From Bacteroidales bacterium (GTDB taxonomy: Bacteria > Bacteroidota > Bacteroidia > Bacteroidales > Muribaculaceae), in assembly GCA_014800525.1 (NCBI GenBank), contig JAAVFV010000057.1, forward strand, positions 1 through 35,211: 35,211 nucleotides of DNA, read 5' to 3'. Position numbers and translations under genes: made by a program. Every line of letters begins with the position of its first letter. Position 1 is the first letter of the stretch. The notes under the pieces are model-generated. The model searched no databases. It was given only the letters and a program-made list of their open reading frames with translations, and was not told the DNA's origin. Of this stretch, positions 17,464 through 25,628 are shown piece by piece.

Positions 17464-17922
17464 TCAGGTATGATTTAATTCGATTACGCAACGTACTCCG
17501 AGAGTATAACTCGCCATACCGGCACCACATATCACAGCACTTGCCACTCCCCCGGTGACACTCCTGGATCGGAATTCCTCACGCCCATGAATATTGGAGA
17601 TATGCACTTCCACCACTATCACACCATTCTTCACTGCATCGGCGATTGCATCGGCGATTGCATATGAATAATGGGCGTAAGCTCCGGGATTTATCACAAT
17701 TCCCTCAGCCTCTTCGGGATAATGGTGTTTATTAAGAGTGGCTTGCTGGATGATGTCAATTATCCGGCCTTCAGAATTCGACTGATGGAAAGAGAAAGTA
17801 TGGTCGGGAAAGGAGGCTTTGATTTTTGATGCCACATCATCGAGGGAGAACGAACCATAAATGTTTGCATCCCTACAACCGAGCATATTCAGGTTGGGAC
17901 CGTTGATTATTCTGAAATTCAT
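17464..17922 (-). CDS. aroQ: Type II 3-dehydroquinate dehydratase
   Basis: 152 residues, the standard size of the dodecameric type II enzyme that converts 3-dehydroquinate to 3-dehydroshikimate in aromatic amino acid synthesis. The family motifs are present: NGPNLNMLGCRDANIYG, with the flexible-lid Arg and the catalytic Tyr, then HQSNSEG, INPGAYAHYSYAIADA (substrate Asn and His) and EVHISNIHGREEFR (catalytic His). The lid shows CRDANIYG where many enzymes have REPxxYG, but the Arg and Tyr are kept. It is the first gene of the minus-strand group aroQ, OMT, rbfA, permease. No clear consensus promoter was found in the short gap to the tRNA terminator. Confidence 0.95.
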   Translation of the reverse strand: MNFRIINGPNLNMLGCRDANIYGSFSLDDVASKIKASFPDHTFSFHQSNSEGRIIDIIQQATLNKHHYPEEAEGIVINPGAYAHYSYAIADAIADAVKNGVIVVEVHISNIHGREEFRSRSVTGGVASAVICGAGMASYTLGVRCVIELNHT

Positions 17923-18017
17923 TAGGAGGGTTCGAATTTATACGATAGCGCAATTGCCGATCGGGGAATTACGGGATTGCAGATTGTGGAAAGATTTAGG
18001 AGATAAGGGGATGAAAT

Positions 18018-18060
18018 GAAAAAGAGCAGTAGGTAACACAAGTGTTAACGCTACTGCTCT
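18018..18060 (-). terminator. Terminator of tRNA-Asp
   Basis: Arms 18023-18032 and 18051-18060 (agagcagtag / ctactgctct) are extended inward by gtaacac / gtgttaac. On the minus strand the stem is followed by TTTTTC, 15 bases after the tRNA 3' end. Confidence 0.85.
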
Positions 18061-18074
18061 TCCTCTCTCCTCGG

Positions 18075-18148
18075 CGGTATGGACGGGACTCGAACCCGCG
18101 ACCCCATGCGTGACAGGCATGTATTCTAACCAGCTGAACTACCACACC
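18075..18148 (-). tRNA. tRNA-Asp (GTC)
   Basis: 74 bases on the minus strand from GGTGTGG to the discriminator G. The acceptor stem pairs GGTGTGG with CCATACC, including one G-T pair. The anticodon loop is CTGTCAC between the arms CATGC and GCATG, which gives anticodon GTC. The T loop is TTCGAGT between GCGGG and CCCGT. The CCA end is not encoded (GCC follows). Confidence 0.97.
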
Positions 18149-18204
18149 TTGCTGTGTACCAAATTCAATGGTCAATCGGAGGATATCGAGGAGCGACATC
18201 CGTT

Positions 18205-18253
18205 GTTCCCGATTGCGAATGCAAAGTTAGTTCAAAAAAATGATACTTCCAAA
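18205..18253 (-). promoter_or_regulatory. Promoter of tRNA-Asp with conserved initiation block
   Basis: On the minus strand TTTG (18253-18250), exactly 20 bases, then TAACTTTG (18229-18222). The next 17 bases (18221-18205) read CATTCGCAATCGGGAAC and agree at 15 of 17 positions with the same place in the tRNA-Pro promoter. The tRNA 5' end is about 57 bases further. Confidence 0.85.
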
Positions 18254-18357
18254 TTTTTTGAAGAATTCTTGCGTAACTTTTCAGGTGCCTGAGTGGATGA
18301 TTCTATGTGTGGGTTATTCTAAAGGATACCTGGGAATGGGCCACTAATGACATTAAA

Positions 18358-18412
18358 ACCCCAACCCACAAAAAATGTTAACGCCAGGGCGGCATATGTT
18401 GTGGGATGGGGT
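18358..18412. repeat. Short inverted repeat related to the end of the 335-bp element
   Basis: Arms 18358-18371 and 18399-18412 (accccaacccacaa / ttgtgggatggggt) pair at 13 of 14 positions. The loop contains aaaaatgttaacgccagggc, closely matching the inner part of the element end (aaaaatgttaaatgcagggc). It looks like a solo or decayed relative of those ends. Confidence 0.6.
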
Positions 18413-18526
18413 CTAAATGGGGAAGACGTATTTGAAGGATAGATTTTTTTTGATATTATTATAATATTGATAATAAGTGTGTTATATGAATTAATGAAAG
18501 TGCGGACGAAAAAAGTTGTGGAAAAA

Positions 18527-18575
18527 TTTGGTGGAATCAAATATTTGAGGTAATTTTGCACTCGCAAACGGGAAC
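18527..18575 (+). promoter_or_regulatory. Promoter of tRNA-Pro with conserved initiation block
   Basis: TTTG (18527-18530), exactly 20 bases, then TAATTTTG (18551-18558). The following CACTCGCAAACGGGAAC (18559-18575) is nearly the same as in the tRNA-Asp promoter. The tRNA starts at 18622. Confidence 0.85.
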
Positions 18576-18621
18576 GAAGCCAATGCGAAAGCAACGGTGA
18601 CAATCCGGAAGCAAATAAATT

Positions 18622-18696
18622 CGGGGTGTAGCTCAGCCCGGTTAGAGTACGCGTCTGGGGGGCGTGTGGTCGCAAGTTCGAATCTTGTCACCCCGA
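18622..18696 (+). tRNA. tRNA-Pro (GGG)
   Basis: 75 bases. The acceptor stem pairs CGGGGTG with CACCCCG, discriminator A. The anticodon loop CTGGGGG lies between CGCGT and GCGTG, giving anticodon GGG. The T loop is TTCGAAT between GCAAG and CTTGT. CCA is not encoded (CTGA follows). Confidence 0.96.
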
Positions 18697-18704
18697 CTGA
18701 GCAT

Positions 18705-18740
18705 AAAGGCTGTCAATTTATTGACAGCCTTTATTGTTTG
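18705..18740 (+). terminator. Terminator of tRNA-Pro
   Basis: Arms 18705-18716 and 18721-18732 (aaaggctgtcaa / ttgacagccttt) are perfectly complementary with a 4-base loop and are followed by ATTGTTTGG. It lies 9 bases after the tRNA. Confidence 0.8.
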
Positions 18741-18791
18741 GTTATTATAACGCTTTCGAGTATCTCTTGAAGAGTGATTAAAAATGCGATT

Positions 18792-18836
18792 AAAAAACAC
18801 GGATAGCAATTATCGCAATTGCTATCCGTGTTTTTT
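18792..18836. terminator. Bidirectional terminator between tRNA-Pro and panB
   Basis: Arms 18792-18811 and 18817-18836 are perfectly complementary over 20 bases with a 5-base loop. The A-run on the left and T-run on the right let it end transcription in both directions; its main client is panB, whose stop is 26 bases away. Confidence 0.9.
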
Positions 18837-18861
18837 AATGGATATTGGATAGAGTGGTTCC

Positions 18862-19683
18862 TTAATATGATTCGGATTCGTTGGGGAAATCGCCGGATTT
18901 TACATCTTCGATGTACCGGCTCACAGCATTGCTCATCACATCAGCCACATCCGCGTAACGGCGAAGGAATCGCGGAGAGAAACCCTGATTAATACCTAAC
19001 ATATCATGCATCACGAGCACCTGACCGTCAACACCGCCACCTGCTCCGATGCCGATTACAGGAATTGAAACTTCTTTTGCCACTTTCTCAGCCAATGCAG
19101 CCGGAACTTTTTCAAGCACCATGCCGAAACAGCCGATCTCTTCGAGCATCTTTGCATCCTCGATGAGCTTTGCGGCCTCTGCTTCCTCGCGGGCACGGAC
19201 TGCATATGTGCCAAACTTATTGATGCTCTGTGGAGTGAGTCCAAGATGGCCCATCACCGGGATTCCCGCGGAGAGGATTCGCTCGATGCTCTCACGGATT
19301 TCCGAGCCACCTTCCATTTTTACAGCCTCTGCATGGCTTTCCTTCATGATTCGGATGGCTGAAGCCAGGGCTTCCTTGGAATTTCCCTGATACGAGCCGA
19401 ACGGAAGATCTACAATAACCAATGCACGGTTAACGCCTTTCATCACAGACTTGCCATGATATATCATCTGGTCGAGGGTGATAGGGAGAGTGGTCATATT
19501 TCCGGCCATCACATTAGAGGCGGAATCTCCCACCAGAATCACATCAATTCCAGCCTGATCCAGAATCTTTGCAGAAGAGTAATCATAGGCGGTGAGCATG
19601 GATATTTTCTCACCGCGGTGTTTCATTTCGCTGAGACGGCGGGTGGTGACCTTGCGTGAATTGTCAACAGTATTGGTAGACAT
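18862..19683 (-). CDS. panB: 3-methyl-2-oxobutanoate hydroxymethyltransferase
   Basis: 273 residues, the usual size. It transfers a one-carbon unit from methylene-tetrahydrofolate to alpha-ketoisovalerate, giving ketopantoate for pantothenate and CoA synthesis. The TIM-barrel motifs are present in order: [19 protein letters not shown], then [10 protein letters not shown] (metal and substrate Asp), [23 protein letters not shown] with the conserved His, VLEKVPA with the catalytic Glu, and VMHDMLG. It is cytosolic. It is divergent from the WecA-like gene and shares its upstream region. panC and panD are not in the window. Confidence 0.95.
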   Translation of the reverse strand: MSTNTVDNSRKVTTRRLSEMKHRGEKISMLTAYDYSSAKILDQAGIDVILVGDSASNVMAGNMTTLPITLDQMIYHGKSVMKGVNRALVIVDLPFGSYQGNSKEALASAIRIMKESHAEAVKMEGGSEIRESIERILSAGIPVMGHLGLTPQSINKFGTYAVRAREEAEAAKLIEDAKMLEEIGCFGMVLEKVPAALAEKVAKEVSIPVIGIGAGGGVDGQVLVMHDMLGINQGFSPRFLRRYADVADVMSNAVSRYIEDVKSGDFPNESESY

Positions 19684-19805
19684 AAATTTTCTAAGTTTTG
19701 GATTAATATTTCTCGGCTTCCGGTATTTGAAGCGGGTTGATTCCTCATTATTTTATAGGCCGAGGAAAATGATGCTCCGAAGAGCACAAGGGGCAAAACC
19801 CGGAG

Positions 19806-19813
19806 CAAAGTTA
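19806..19813 (-). promoter_or_regulatory. Probable -7 element for panB
   Basis: Reads TAACTTTG on the minus strand, an exact -7 match, about 120 bases upstream of the panB start. No convincing -33 box is present at 19-21 bases, so the promoter is only partly supported. Confidence 0.45.
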
Positions 19814-19819
19814 ATAAAA

Positions 19820-19851
19820 TTTGTGGAATCGGGTAAAAAATAGTAATTTTG
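19820..19851 (+). promoter_or_regulatory. Promoter of the WecA-like gene
   Basis: TTTG (19820-19823), exactly 20 bases, then TAATTTTG (19844-19851), a full match to the Bacteroidetes vegetative consensus. Transcription would start near 19858, about 84 bases ahead of the preferred ATG at 19942. It overlaps the region that serves divergent panB. Confidence 0.75.
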
Positions 19852-19941
19852 TTATCTGATATTAACTGACATCAATGGGAACGATGCGTGGAATGCAATA
19901 ATCATTCTGGCGTCATCTTCCCACGATTATACGAAAGCTAT

Positions 19942-21069
19942 ATGGATTTCTGGATACAGAACTACATAGCCTCGATCCTGTTCGCTTTGATAGCAGGGGC
20001 GTTGATACTTCCGAATATACTTCATATCGCCCATAAGAAGCATCTTTACGACACGGAAGAGGCGAGAAAGATTCACACTGGAGTTGTTCCACGCCTTGGG
20101 GGAGTATCATTTTTGCCTGCCATAGGGATTTCCTTATGTCTCATTATGGGACTCGAACTCAGAATAGGAGGGGATGAATTTGACATTGCATTTGAGAATA
20201 TGCTCACACCATTGCTGTTTGCAGTGGCGGGGGTGATGCTTATCTATCTTGTCGGTGTGACCGATGATCTGATTTCTGTGGCCTATCGCACAAAATTCCT
20301 CTTTCAGATAATAGGAGGGTGTTTGTTTATCGGGTCAGGATATGAAGTCTATAATCTTTATGGATTCTGCGGGCTTGATGAGCTGTCGATGATGGCTTCG
20401 GCTTTCCTCACTGTTTTCTGGGCTATTTACGTGCTTAACGCCATCAATCTTATTGATGGAATCGACGGACTTGCCTGTGGACTGACAGTGATTGCCCTGC
20501 TATGGTATTCCTATGTCTTCTATGAGGCAGAGTCGTATATATGTCTGCTTATCTGCGGAGCTACTATCGGAGCACTGGTATCATTCTTTTATTTCAATTA
20601 TTTTGGTCGGACTTCCACTCATACAAAGATATTCATGGGCGATACCGGGGCATTGTGCCTTGGATATATACTGGTTTTTCTGACAATTTCCATATTGAAT
20701 CTTCCTGCGGGGAAAGAAGTGGTGTGTGGAAATCCGTTTATAGTTGGAATCGCGCCCTTGATTCTACCATGTTTTGATGTATTCAGAGTGTTTTTCCATC
20801 GCTTGAAAAAGCGTCGTCATCCTTTCCATAGCGATAGCACTCATATCCATCATAAACTGATTTATATGGGAATGAGTTTTCATCAGGTGTTATGGACATT
20901 ATTAGCCGTTGATATTGTATTGATGGGAGTAAATCTGGCTCTTTGTCCCTTCTTTAATCCGACATGGATTATAGCGGGCGACATTGTGGTATGGATTGTC
21001 GGGAATATGCTGTTGACTGCGGCCATACATCGGAGAGAAAAGAGAATCGGAAAAATATTGTTCGATTGA
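19942..21069 (+). CDS. WecA/TagO-like undecaprenyl-phosphate sugar-1-phosphate transferase
   Basis: 375 residues from ATG 19942; a longer frame from GTG 19888 adds 18 residues but lacks family similarity. About eleven membrane spans. The conserved cytoplasmic motifs are RKIHTGVVPRLGGV, VGVTDDL (the Asp pair that binds Mg), NAINLIDGIDGLACG, KIFMGDTGALCLGYI, and the HIHH box in SDSTHIHHKLIYMG. This set defines the WecA/TagO/RgpG branch, not MraY, so the likely reaction is transfer of GlcNAc-1-P (or a related HexNAc-1-P) from the UDP-sugar to undecaprenyl phosphate, which starts surface polysaccharide synthesis. It precedes the Wza/Wzc/PHP genes by 233 bases on the same strand. Exact sugar specificity cannot be read. 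Confidence 0.88.
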   Translation: MDFWIQNYIASILFALIAGALILPNILHIAHKKHLYDTEEARKIHTGVVPRLGGVSFLPAIGISLCLIMGLELRIGGDEFDIAFENMLTPLLFAVAGVMLIYLVGVTDDLISVAYRTKFLFQIIGGCLFIGSGYEVYNLYGFCGLDELSMMASAFLTVFWAIYVLNAINLIDGIDGLACGLTVIALLWYSYVFYEAESYICLLICGATIGALVSFFYFNYFGRTSTHTKIFMGDTGALCLGYILVFLTISILNLPAGKEVVCGNPFIVGIAPLILPCFDVFRVFFHRLKKRRHPFHSDSTHIHHKLIYMGMSFHQVLWTLLAVDIVLMGVNLALCPFFNPTWIIAGDIVVWIVGNMLLTAAIHRREKRIGKILFD

Positions 21070-21302
21070 TAGGAAGTCGAATAGAGGTTTTCGACTCCGG
21101 AGATGGCAGGTAAAAATCCTATGGGATATAATTTTACCGTCAATAAGTAGTTTATAAAGAATAAGGAGATTATAAAAAGATAAGGGTTTGATATCTCTTA
21201 CTGCTTGTCTGTCCTATAATCATCAACCGGGGATAAGCCAACCGAAAGGGGTGGCACTGTTCCATTGATACTTTACCGGGATTTTCCGGAATAACTAACA
21301 AT

Positions 21303-22157
21303 ATGAAGTTGAAGCTGAATACCATTGCAGGCGGCTTTATAGGCCTGCTCTCAATAGTGTTGATCGGATGTTCGACACCGAAGGATGTAACCTATTTCCA
21401 GGATACAGATACAAATACCATTATCCAGACCTCGCAAGCGCAGCCAATAAGGGTACGACCTGATGACAAGCTGTCGATTGTGGTCCAGGCGAAGGATCCG
21501 GCCGTGGCAGCTTTGTTCAATCTTCCGGTATATTCCACTCGTATTGCTAACAATACTCCCTATAATGGAACGAATTCCAAGCTCCTCAGTTATGGAGGAC
21601 AGACAGCCGAGGGAATTGCGCTCTATACAGTAAATGATAAGGGAGATATTGATTTTCCGGTGTTGGGGACAATTCATATCGGAGGAATGACACGTTCGGA
21701 AGTGGCGGCCTTTATAAAGGGGGAGTTGGAGGGCCGTGAGCTCGTGAAGAATCCGACTGTATTGGTGGAATTCCTTAATGTCGGAGTCACTGTATTGGGA
21801 GAGGTAGAGGATCCCGGTCGCTATGATGTGAATAAAGATCATTTCACAGTGCTTGATGCGATCGGACTGGCCGGAGATCTACAGATCACTGGAGAACGCA
21901 CGAATGTGAAGGTGCTCCGTACAGGGGATGGAAAGATTGAAACCTATAAGATTGATCTCACAGATGCCAGTCAGATGGCAAGCTCACCGGGTTTTTATCT
22001 TCAACAGGGTGATGTGGTGTATGTAGAGCCTAATAAGATGAAGAAGCGCTCCACAACCACTAATGGCAATAATGCTATGAATGCGTCGTTCTGGGTGACT
22101 GTCGGTTCGCTACTTACCTCGGTTGTCACCACACTGGCTGTGTTCATAAAGAAATAA
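21303..22157 (+). CDS. Wza-like polysaccharide export lipoprotein
   Basis: 284 residues. A lipoprotein signal ends in the lipobox LIGC at residues 21-24. The Poly_export domain follows (about 46-150, with the core RPDDKLSIVVQAKDP and the later DFPVLGTIHIGGMT), then an SLBB domain (about 155-240: VTVLGEVEDPGRYDV). The C-terminus carries a hydrophobic segment (SFWVTVGSLLTSVVTTLAVFI) and a basic end, which corresponds to the amphipathic, pore-forming helix of Wza placed in the outer membrane. It is the export channel for capsular or exopolysaccharide. The Wzc-like partner starts 79 bases downstream, which supports the assignment. Confidence 0.9.
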   Translation: MKLKLNTIAGGFIGLLSIVLIGCSTPKDVTYFQDTDTNTIIQTSQAQPIRVRPDDKLSIVVQAKDPAVAALFNLPVYSTRIANNTPYNGTNSKLLSYGGQTAEGIALYTVNDKGDIDFPVLGTIHIGGMTRSEVAAFIKGELEGRELVKNPTVLVEFLNVGVTVLGEVEDPGRYDVNKDHFTVLDAIGLAGDLQITGERTNVKVLRTGDGKIETYKIDLTDASQMASSPGFYLQQGDVVYVEPNKMKKRSTTTNGNNAMNASFWVTVGSLLTSVVTTLAVFIKK

Positions 22158-22236
22158 GTTTGCCGGGTCTGTCAAAAGAACCGAAATCACAAAGAAATAA
22201 CAAGGCACGGCCTTTCTATATATCTTTCAAGTCAAT

Positions 22237-24681
22237 ATGGAAGAAAATGTAATCGACCCTGCAGTTGGGGAAGAGAAGATGATATCGCTGAGGGAATTTC
22301 TGACTGAGTGTCTGCGAGGTTGGAAATGGTTTCTATTATCGATTTTTATCTTCTGCGCCATCGGAATGCTTTATGTGATGCGCCAGCAGCCGATTTATGC
22401 ACTGAATATGGAAATACTTGTAAAGAATGAGGAGAATAATGCCTCAATCACAAGTATCTCGAATGCATTCAGTTCATTTGGTCTTGGAGGAGGCAGCACT
22501 AATGTCCGCAATGAGGTGATAGCCTTATCATCCCCGGCTTTGATGTATGAGGTTGTAGACCGTCTGGGTCTACAAATGAACTACGAAGAGGAAGGAATAA
22601 TGCACAATCGAGTGCAATATGGCCCGAATCAGCCGTATGTAGTAACAATCGACGGACTGGAGATTGAGCAGAACGCCGGATTCAAGTTCAAACCTCTTGA
22701 AAATGGAAAGGCCCGATTATATGATTTTTATATCATAGATCAGGAAAAGGTGGAATTTGAAGAGGAAGTGATCAGTGATCTGAAGGGGAGTCCGGCGCGC
22801 ACACCTATCGGTCGTGTCGTAATCAATCCCAATCCTGATTATAAAGCGCCGAAGCCATCCCGATTTGTCAAGCAGGAGAAGAAGATAAAACCGATTGTGG
22901 TGACACGTCTCGGGCGCCAGAGTGCCATGGAATTTTATGGTGGTCAGGTGGAGGTGGATCTCACTGATAAAGATGCTGATGTGATCAAACTCACCATTGG
23001 AGATCAGTCGCGCATACGCGGCCGGGATATCCTCAATACTATTGTGGATGTCTACAACGAGATCTGGATGGAGGATAAGAATAAGATTGCGCGTGCCACA
23101 TCTGCCTTTATCGATGATCGACTGAAGGTGATTGAGCAGGAGCTTGGTGAAGTGGATAGCAATATTGCCGACTATCAGAGTCAGAACGCTATTCCTGACC
23201 TAAAAGCTGCCGCTGAGATGCACCTGCGTCAGCAGGGTGAGTTGGGAAGCAAGATCCTGGAAGTGAACAATCAGCTTTCGATGGCTCAGTATGTGAAGGA
23301 TTACATCTCGAATCCAATCAATAATAGTAATGTATTGCCTGTCAATACAGGAATGGGAAGCGTACAACTGGAGACGCAGATTGCCAATTACAATACGTTG
23401 TTGATGAACCGTAATACGATTGTGGCAAATAGTTCTGAGCAGAATCCTCTGGCACTTGATTACGATGCTCAGCTACGCGGTATGCGGGAATCTATCCTGA
23501 AGGGTGTCAATACACAAGTAGCTGTGCTTCAGGCTGAAGTAAGAAATATGGAAAAGGCCCGCTCGGCTAATAATTCCCAACTTTCCACCACACCCATACA
23601 GGCTAAGCATCTTCTCACTGCCGGACGTCAGCAGACAGTGAAGGAATCCCTCTATCTGTATCTTCTCGAGCGACGTGAGGAAAATGAACTCAGTCAGGCC
23701 TTCACTGCTACCAATACCCGAATCATCACTCCTCCGGAAGGATCGAGAATGCCGGTGTCGCCTAAGAAGAATATGGTGCTGATGATGTGCTTTATGATCG
23801 GTTTCGCATTCCCGGCAATCTGGATCTATATTGCCACCATCTCAGATACTAAAGTGCGCTCCCGTAAGGACCTCGAAAATATGGCCACACCTTTTGCGGG
23901 AGAAATCCCCCAGATTGGAAAACGTAATAAGCAGGGTCTCTTCAAGCGTCTTAGCGCACAGAAAGGATTTAATAATTCTAAGAAATCCAAGCTTGAGACT
24001 GCCCTCATCACTGTGAAGCAGGGTAGTCGTGATGTGGCGAGTGAATCATTCCGAATCATACGCGGAAATATTGACTTTATGATGAGAAATCATGACGGCT
24101 CGAATGTGATAATGCTCACATCGTTCAATCCCGGAAGTGGTAAATCGTTCATCGGTGTCAATCTTGCAGCTTCATTTGCTCTGAAAGGTAAGAAGGTGCT
24201 TATCGTGGATACTGACCTCCGACATGGCTCGACATCACAGTTTATCAATATGCCGTCACGTGGACTGACCAATTATCTGAATGGTTCCACCGACGACTGG
24301 CGTCAGTATGTCAAGGAGTTAAAAGATCACCCCGGAGTAAGCATCCTTCCGATCGGTCATCGTCCTCCGAATCCATCCGAGCTTTTGGATAATGGCCGAT
24401 TTGGCGATCTGATAAAGGAGGCTGCTACTGACTATGACTATGTATTCCTTGACTGTCCGCCTGTGGATATCGTGGTAGATACCCAGATTGTAGAGAAGTA
24501 TGCCGACCGCACACTCTTTGTGATTCGTGCCGGTGTGCTCGACAAGAAAGCTGTGATTGAGGTGGATGATATCTACAAGTCGCAGCGATTCAAGCAGATG
24601 AGTGTGATTCTCAATGGCACCGACTCTCAACATAGTCGCCATTCCACATACGGCAGCTATGGATACTACGGATCGGAATAA
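22237..24681 (+). CDS. Wzc-like polysaccharide co-polymerase/tyrosine autokinase
   Basis: 814 residues. The N-terminal Wzz domain has a span at about 32-50; the periplasmic part is mainly coiled coil (about 280-490); a second span lies at about 513-535. The cytoplasmic BY-kinase domain has Walker A at 631-637 (NPGSGKS), Walker A' at 654-662 (VLIVDTDLR) and Walker B at 735-742 (YVFLDCPP). The tail is tyrosine-rich: Tyr805, 808, 810 and 811, the sites expected for mutual phosphorylation. The protein controls chain length and export of polysaccharide with the Wza-like channel; dephosphorylation is probably done by the PHP protein encoded next. All key residues are intact. Confidence 0.93.
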   Translation: MEENVIDPAVGEEKMISLREFLTECLRGWKWFLLSIFIFCAIGMLYVMRQQPIYALNMEILVKNEENNASITSISNAFSSFGLGGGSTNVRNEVIALSSPALMYEVVDRLGLQMNYEEEGIMHNRVQYGPNQPYVVTIDGLEIEQNAGFKFKPLENGKARLYDFYIIDQEKVEFEEEVISDLKGSPARTPIGRVVINPNPDYKAPKPSRFVKQEKKIKPIVVTRLGRQSAMEFYGGQVEVDLTDKDADVIKLTIGDQSRIRGRDILNTIVDVYNEIWMEDKNKIARATSAFIDDRLKVIEQELGEVDSNIADYQSQNAIPDLKAAAEMHLRQQGELGSKILEVNNQLSMAQYVKDYISNPINNSNVLPVNTGMGSVQLETQIANYNTLLMNRNTIVANSSEQNPLALDYDAQLRGMRESILKGVNTQVAVLQAEVRNMEKARSANNSQLSTTPIQAKHLLTAGRQQTVKESLYLYLLERREENELSQAFTATNTRIITPPEGSRMPVSPKKNMVLMMCFMIGFAFPAIWIYIATISDTKVRSRKDLENMATPFAGEIPQIGKRNKQGLFKRLSAQKGFNNSKKSKLETALITVKQGSRDVASESFRIIRGNIDFMMRNHDGSNVIMLTSFNPGSGKSFIGVNLAASFALKGKKVLIVDTDLRHGSTSQFINMPSRGLTNYLNGSTDDWRQYVKELKDHPGVSILPIGHRPPNPSELLDNGRFGDLIKEAATDYDYVFLDCPPVDIVVDTQIVEKYADRTLFVIRAGVLDKKAVIEVDDIYKSQRFKQMSVILNGTDSQHSRHSTYGSYGYYGSE

Positions 24682-24733
24682 GACATATGTTGTGATCCAT
24701 GAGGAAAACTTATAAGATATAGAACATAGGCAT

Positions 24734-24763
24734 CGGTCGCGGGGGAATTTTATCCCGCGACCG
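24734..24763 (+). terminator. GC-rich hairpin between the Wzc-like and PHP genes
   Basis: Arms 24734-24743 and 24754-24763 (cggtcgcggg / cccgcgaccg) are perfectly complementary with a 10-base loop. No T-run follows, so attenuation or mRNA processing between the two genes is as likely as full termination. Confidence 0.5.
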
Positions 24764-24805
24764 TCGCCATATCCCACATTTACCCTTACAGATAAAGATA
24801 ATCCT

Positions 24806-25531
24806 ATGTGGCCTTTCAGCAAACCCAATACAATTGAAAAATCCGGTCTTCTGAACGGATTCACCGACTGGCATTCACATATCCTTCCGGGAGTGGACGA
24901 TGGTTTTCAATCTCCCGAGGCGTCTCTCGAACTCCTTAAAGCCTACGAGAATGCCGGAGTGCGGAAGATATGGTTCACACCGCATGTGATGGAGGACTAT
25001 CCCAACACCACCGGCGGCTTACGCGAATGCTTTGAGGAATTCACTAAGCTTTACACTGGTCCGATTGAACTCCGCCTGGCGAGTGAGAATATGCTCGACA
25101 ATCTTTTTGAAGAGCGTTTGCAGTCGCGCGATTTCCTTCCGATTGGCGATGAAGGGCGTCATCTGCTTGTGGAGACCAGTTACATAAATCCTCCATATGC
25201 AATGGACGATATGCTCGAGGGTCTCATGAAGGCCGGTTATACCCCGATCCTCGCTCATCCCGAACGATACAGATATATGGATATGGACGATTATACCCGT
25301 CTCAAGGAGATGGGAATTCTTTTCCAGATGAACTTTGTATCCCTCACAGGAGGCTATGGAGAGACGGCACGCAAGAAGTCGGAATGGTTGTTGAAAAATG
25401 GAATGATCGACCTTACGGGCAGTGATATCCATCGTATGCGCACTTTCGAGCATTTCAGTGAATTGCGTCCCAGAAAGAATGATCATCTTGAGATTCTCAA
25501 GGGAGTGGCTGCCAATCCGGTCATCGAGTAG
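24806..25531 (+). CDS. CpsB/YwqE-type PHP-family protein tyrosine phosphatase
   Basis: 241 residues. The PHP metal motif DWHSHILPGVDDG is at residues 21-33 with His23 and His25. Further metal ligands are in FTPHVMEDYP, SENMLD, ILAHPERYRY and LTGSDIHRM. This is the CpsB/YwqE family of Mn-dependent tyrosine phosphatases, which act on the phosphorylated tail of the cognate BY-kinase and so reset polysaccharide polymerisation. It is encoded 124 bases after the Wzc-like kinase with a hairpin in the gap, in the same order as many capsule loci. Normal length and complete ligand set. Confidence 0.9.
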   Translation: MWPFSKPNTIEKSGLLNGFTDWHSHILPGVDDGFQSPEASLELLKAYENAGVRKIWFTPHVMEDYPNTTGGLRECFEEFTKLYTGPIELRLASENMLDNLFEERLQSRDFLPIGDEGRHLLVETSYINPPYAMDDMLEGLMKAGYTPILAHPERYRYMDMDDYTRLKEMGILFQMNFVSLTGGYGETARKKSEWLLKNGMIDLTGSDIHRMRTFEHFSELRPRKNDHLEILKGVAANPVIE

Positions 25532-25628
25532 ACTTTCCCCAGTCTGATGGGATATTAGACAGATATGCGTGAAGGTGTGATACTCCGGCTTCATCTCCTG
25601 ATAATAAAAGAAATAAGCTCCAATTACA

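Larger units (their letters stand above)
18149..18621. other. Intergenic region between divergent tRNA genes
   Basis: About 470 bases without a coding sequence. Apart from the two promoters at its ends it holds an inverted repeat (18358-18412) related to the ends of the 335-bp element, and AT-rich sequence in 18420-18520. Nothing else was recognised. Confidence 0.6.
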
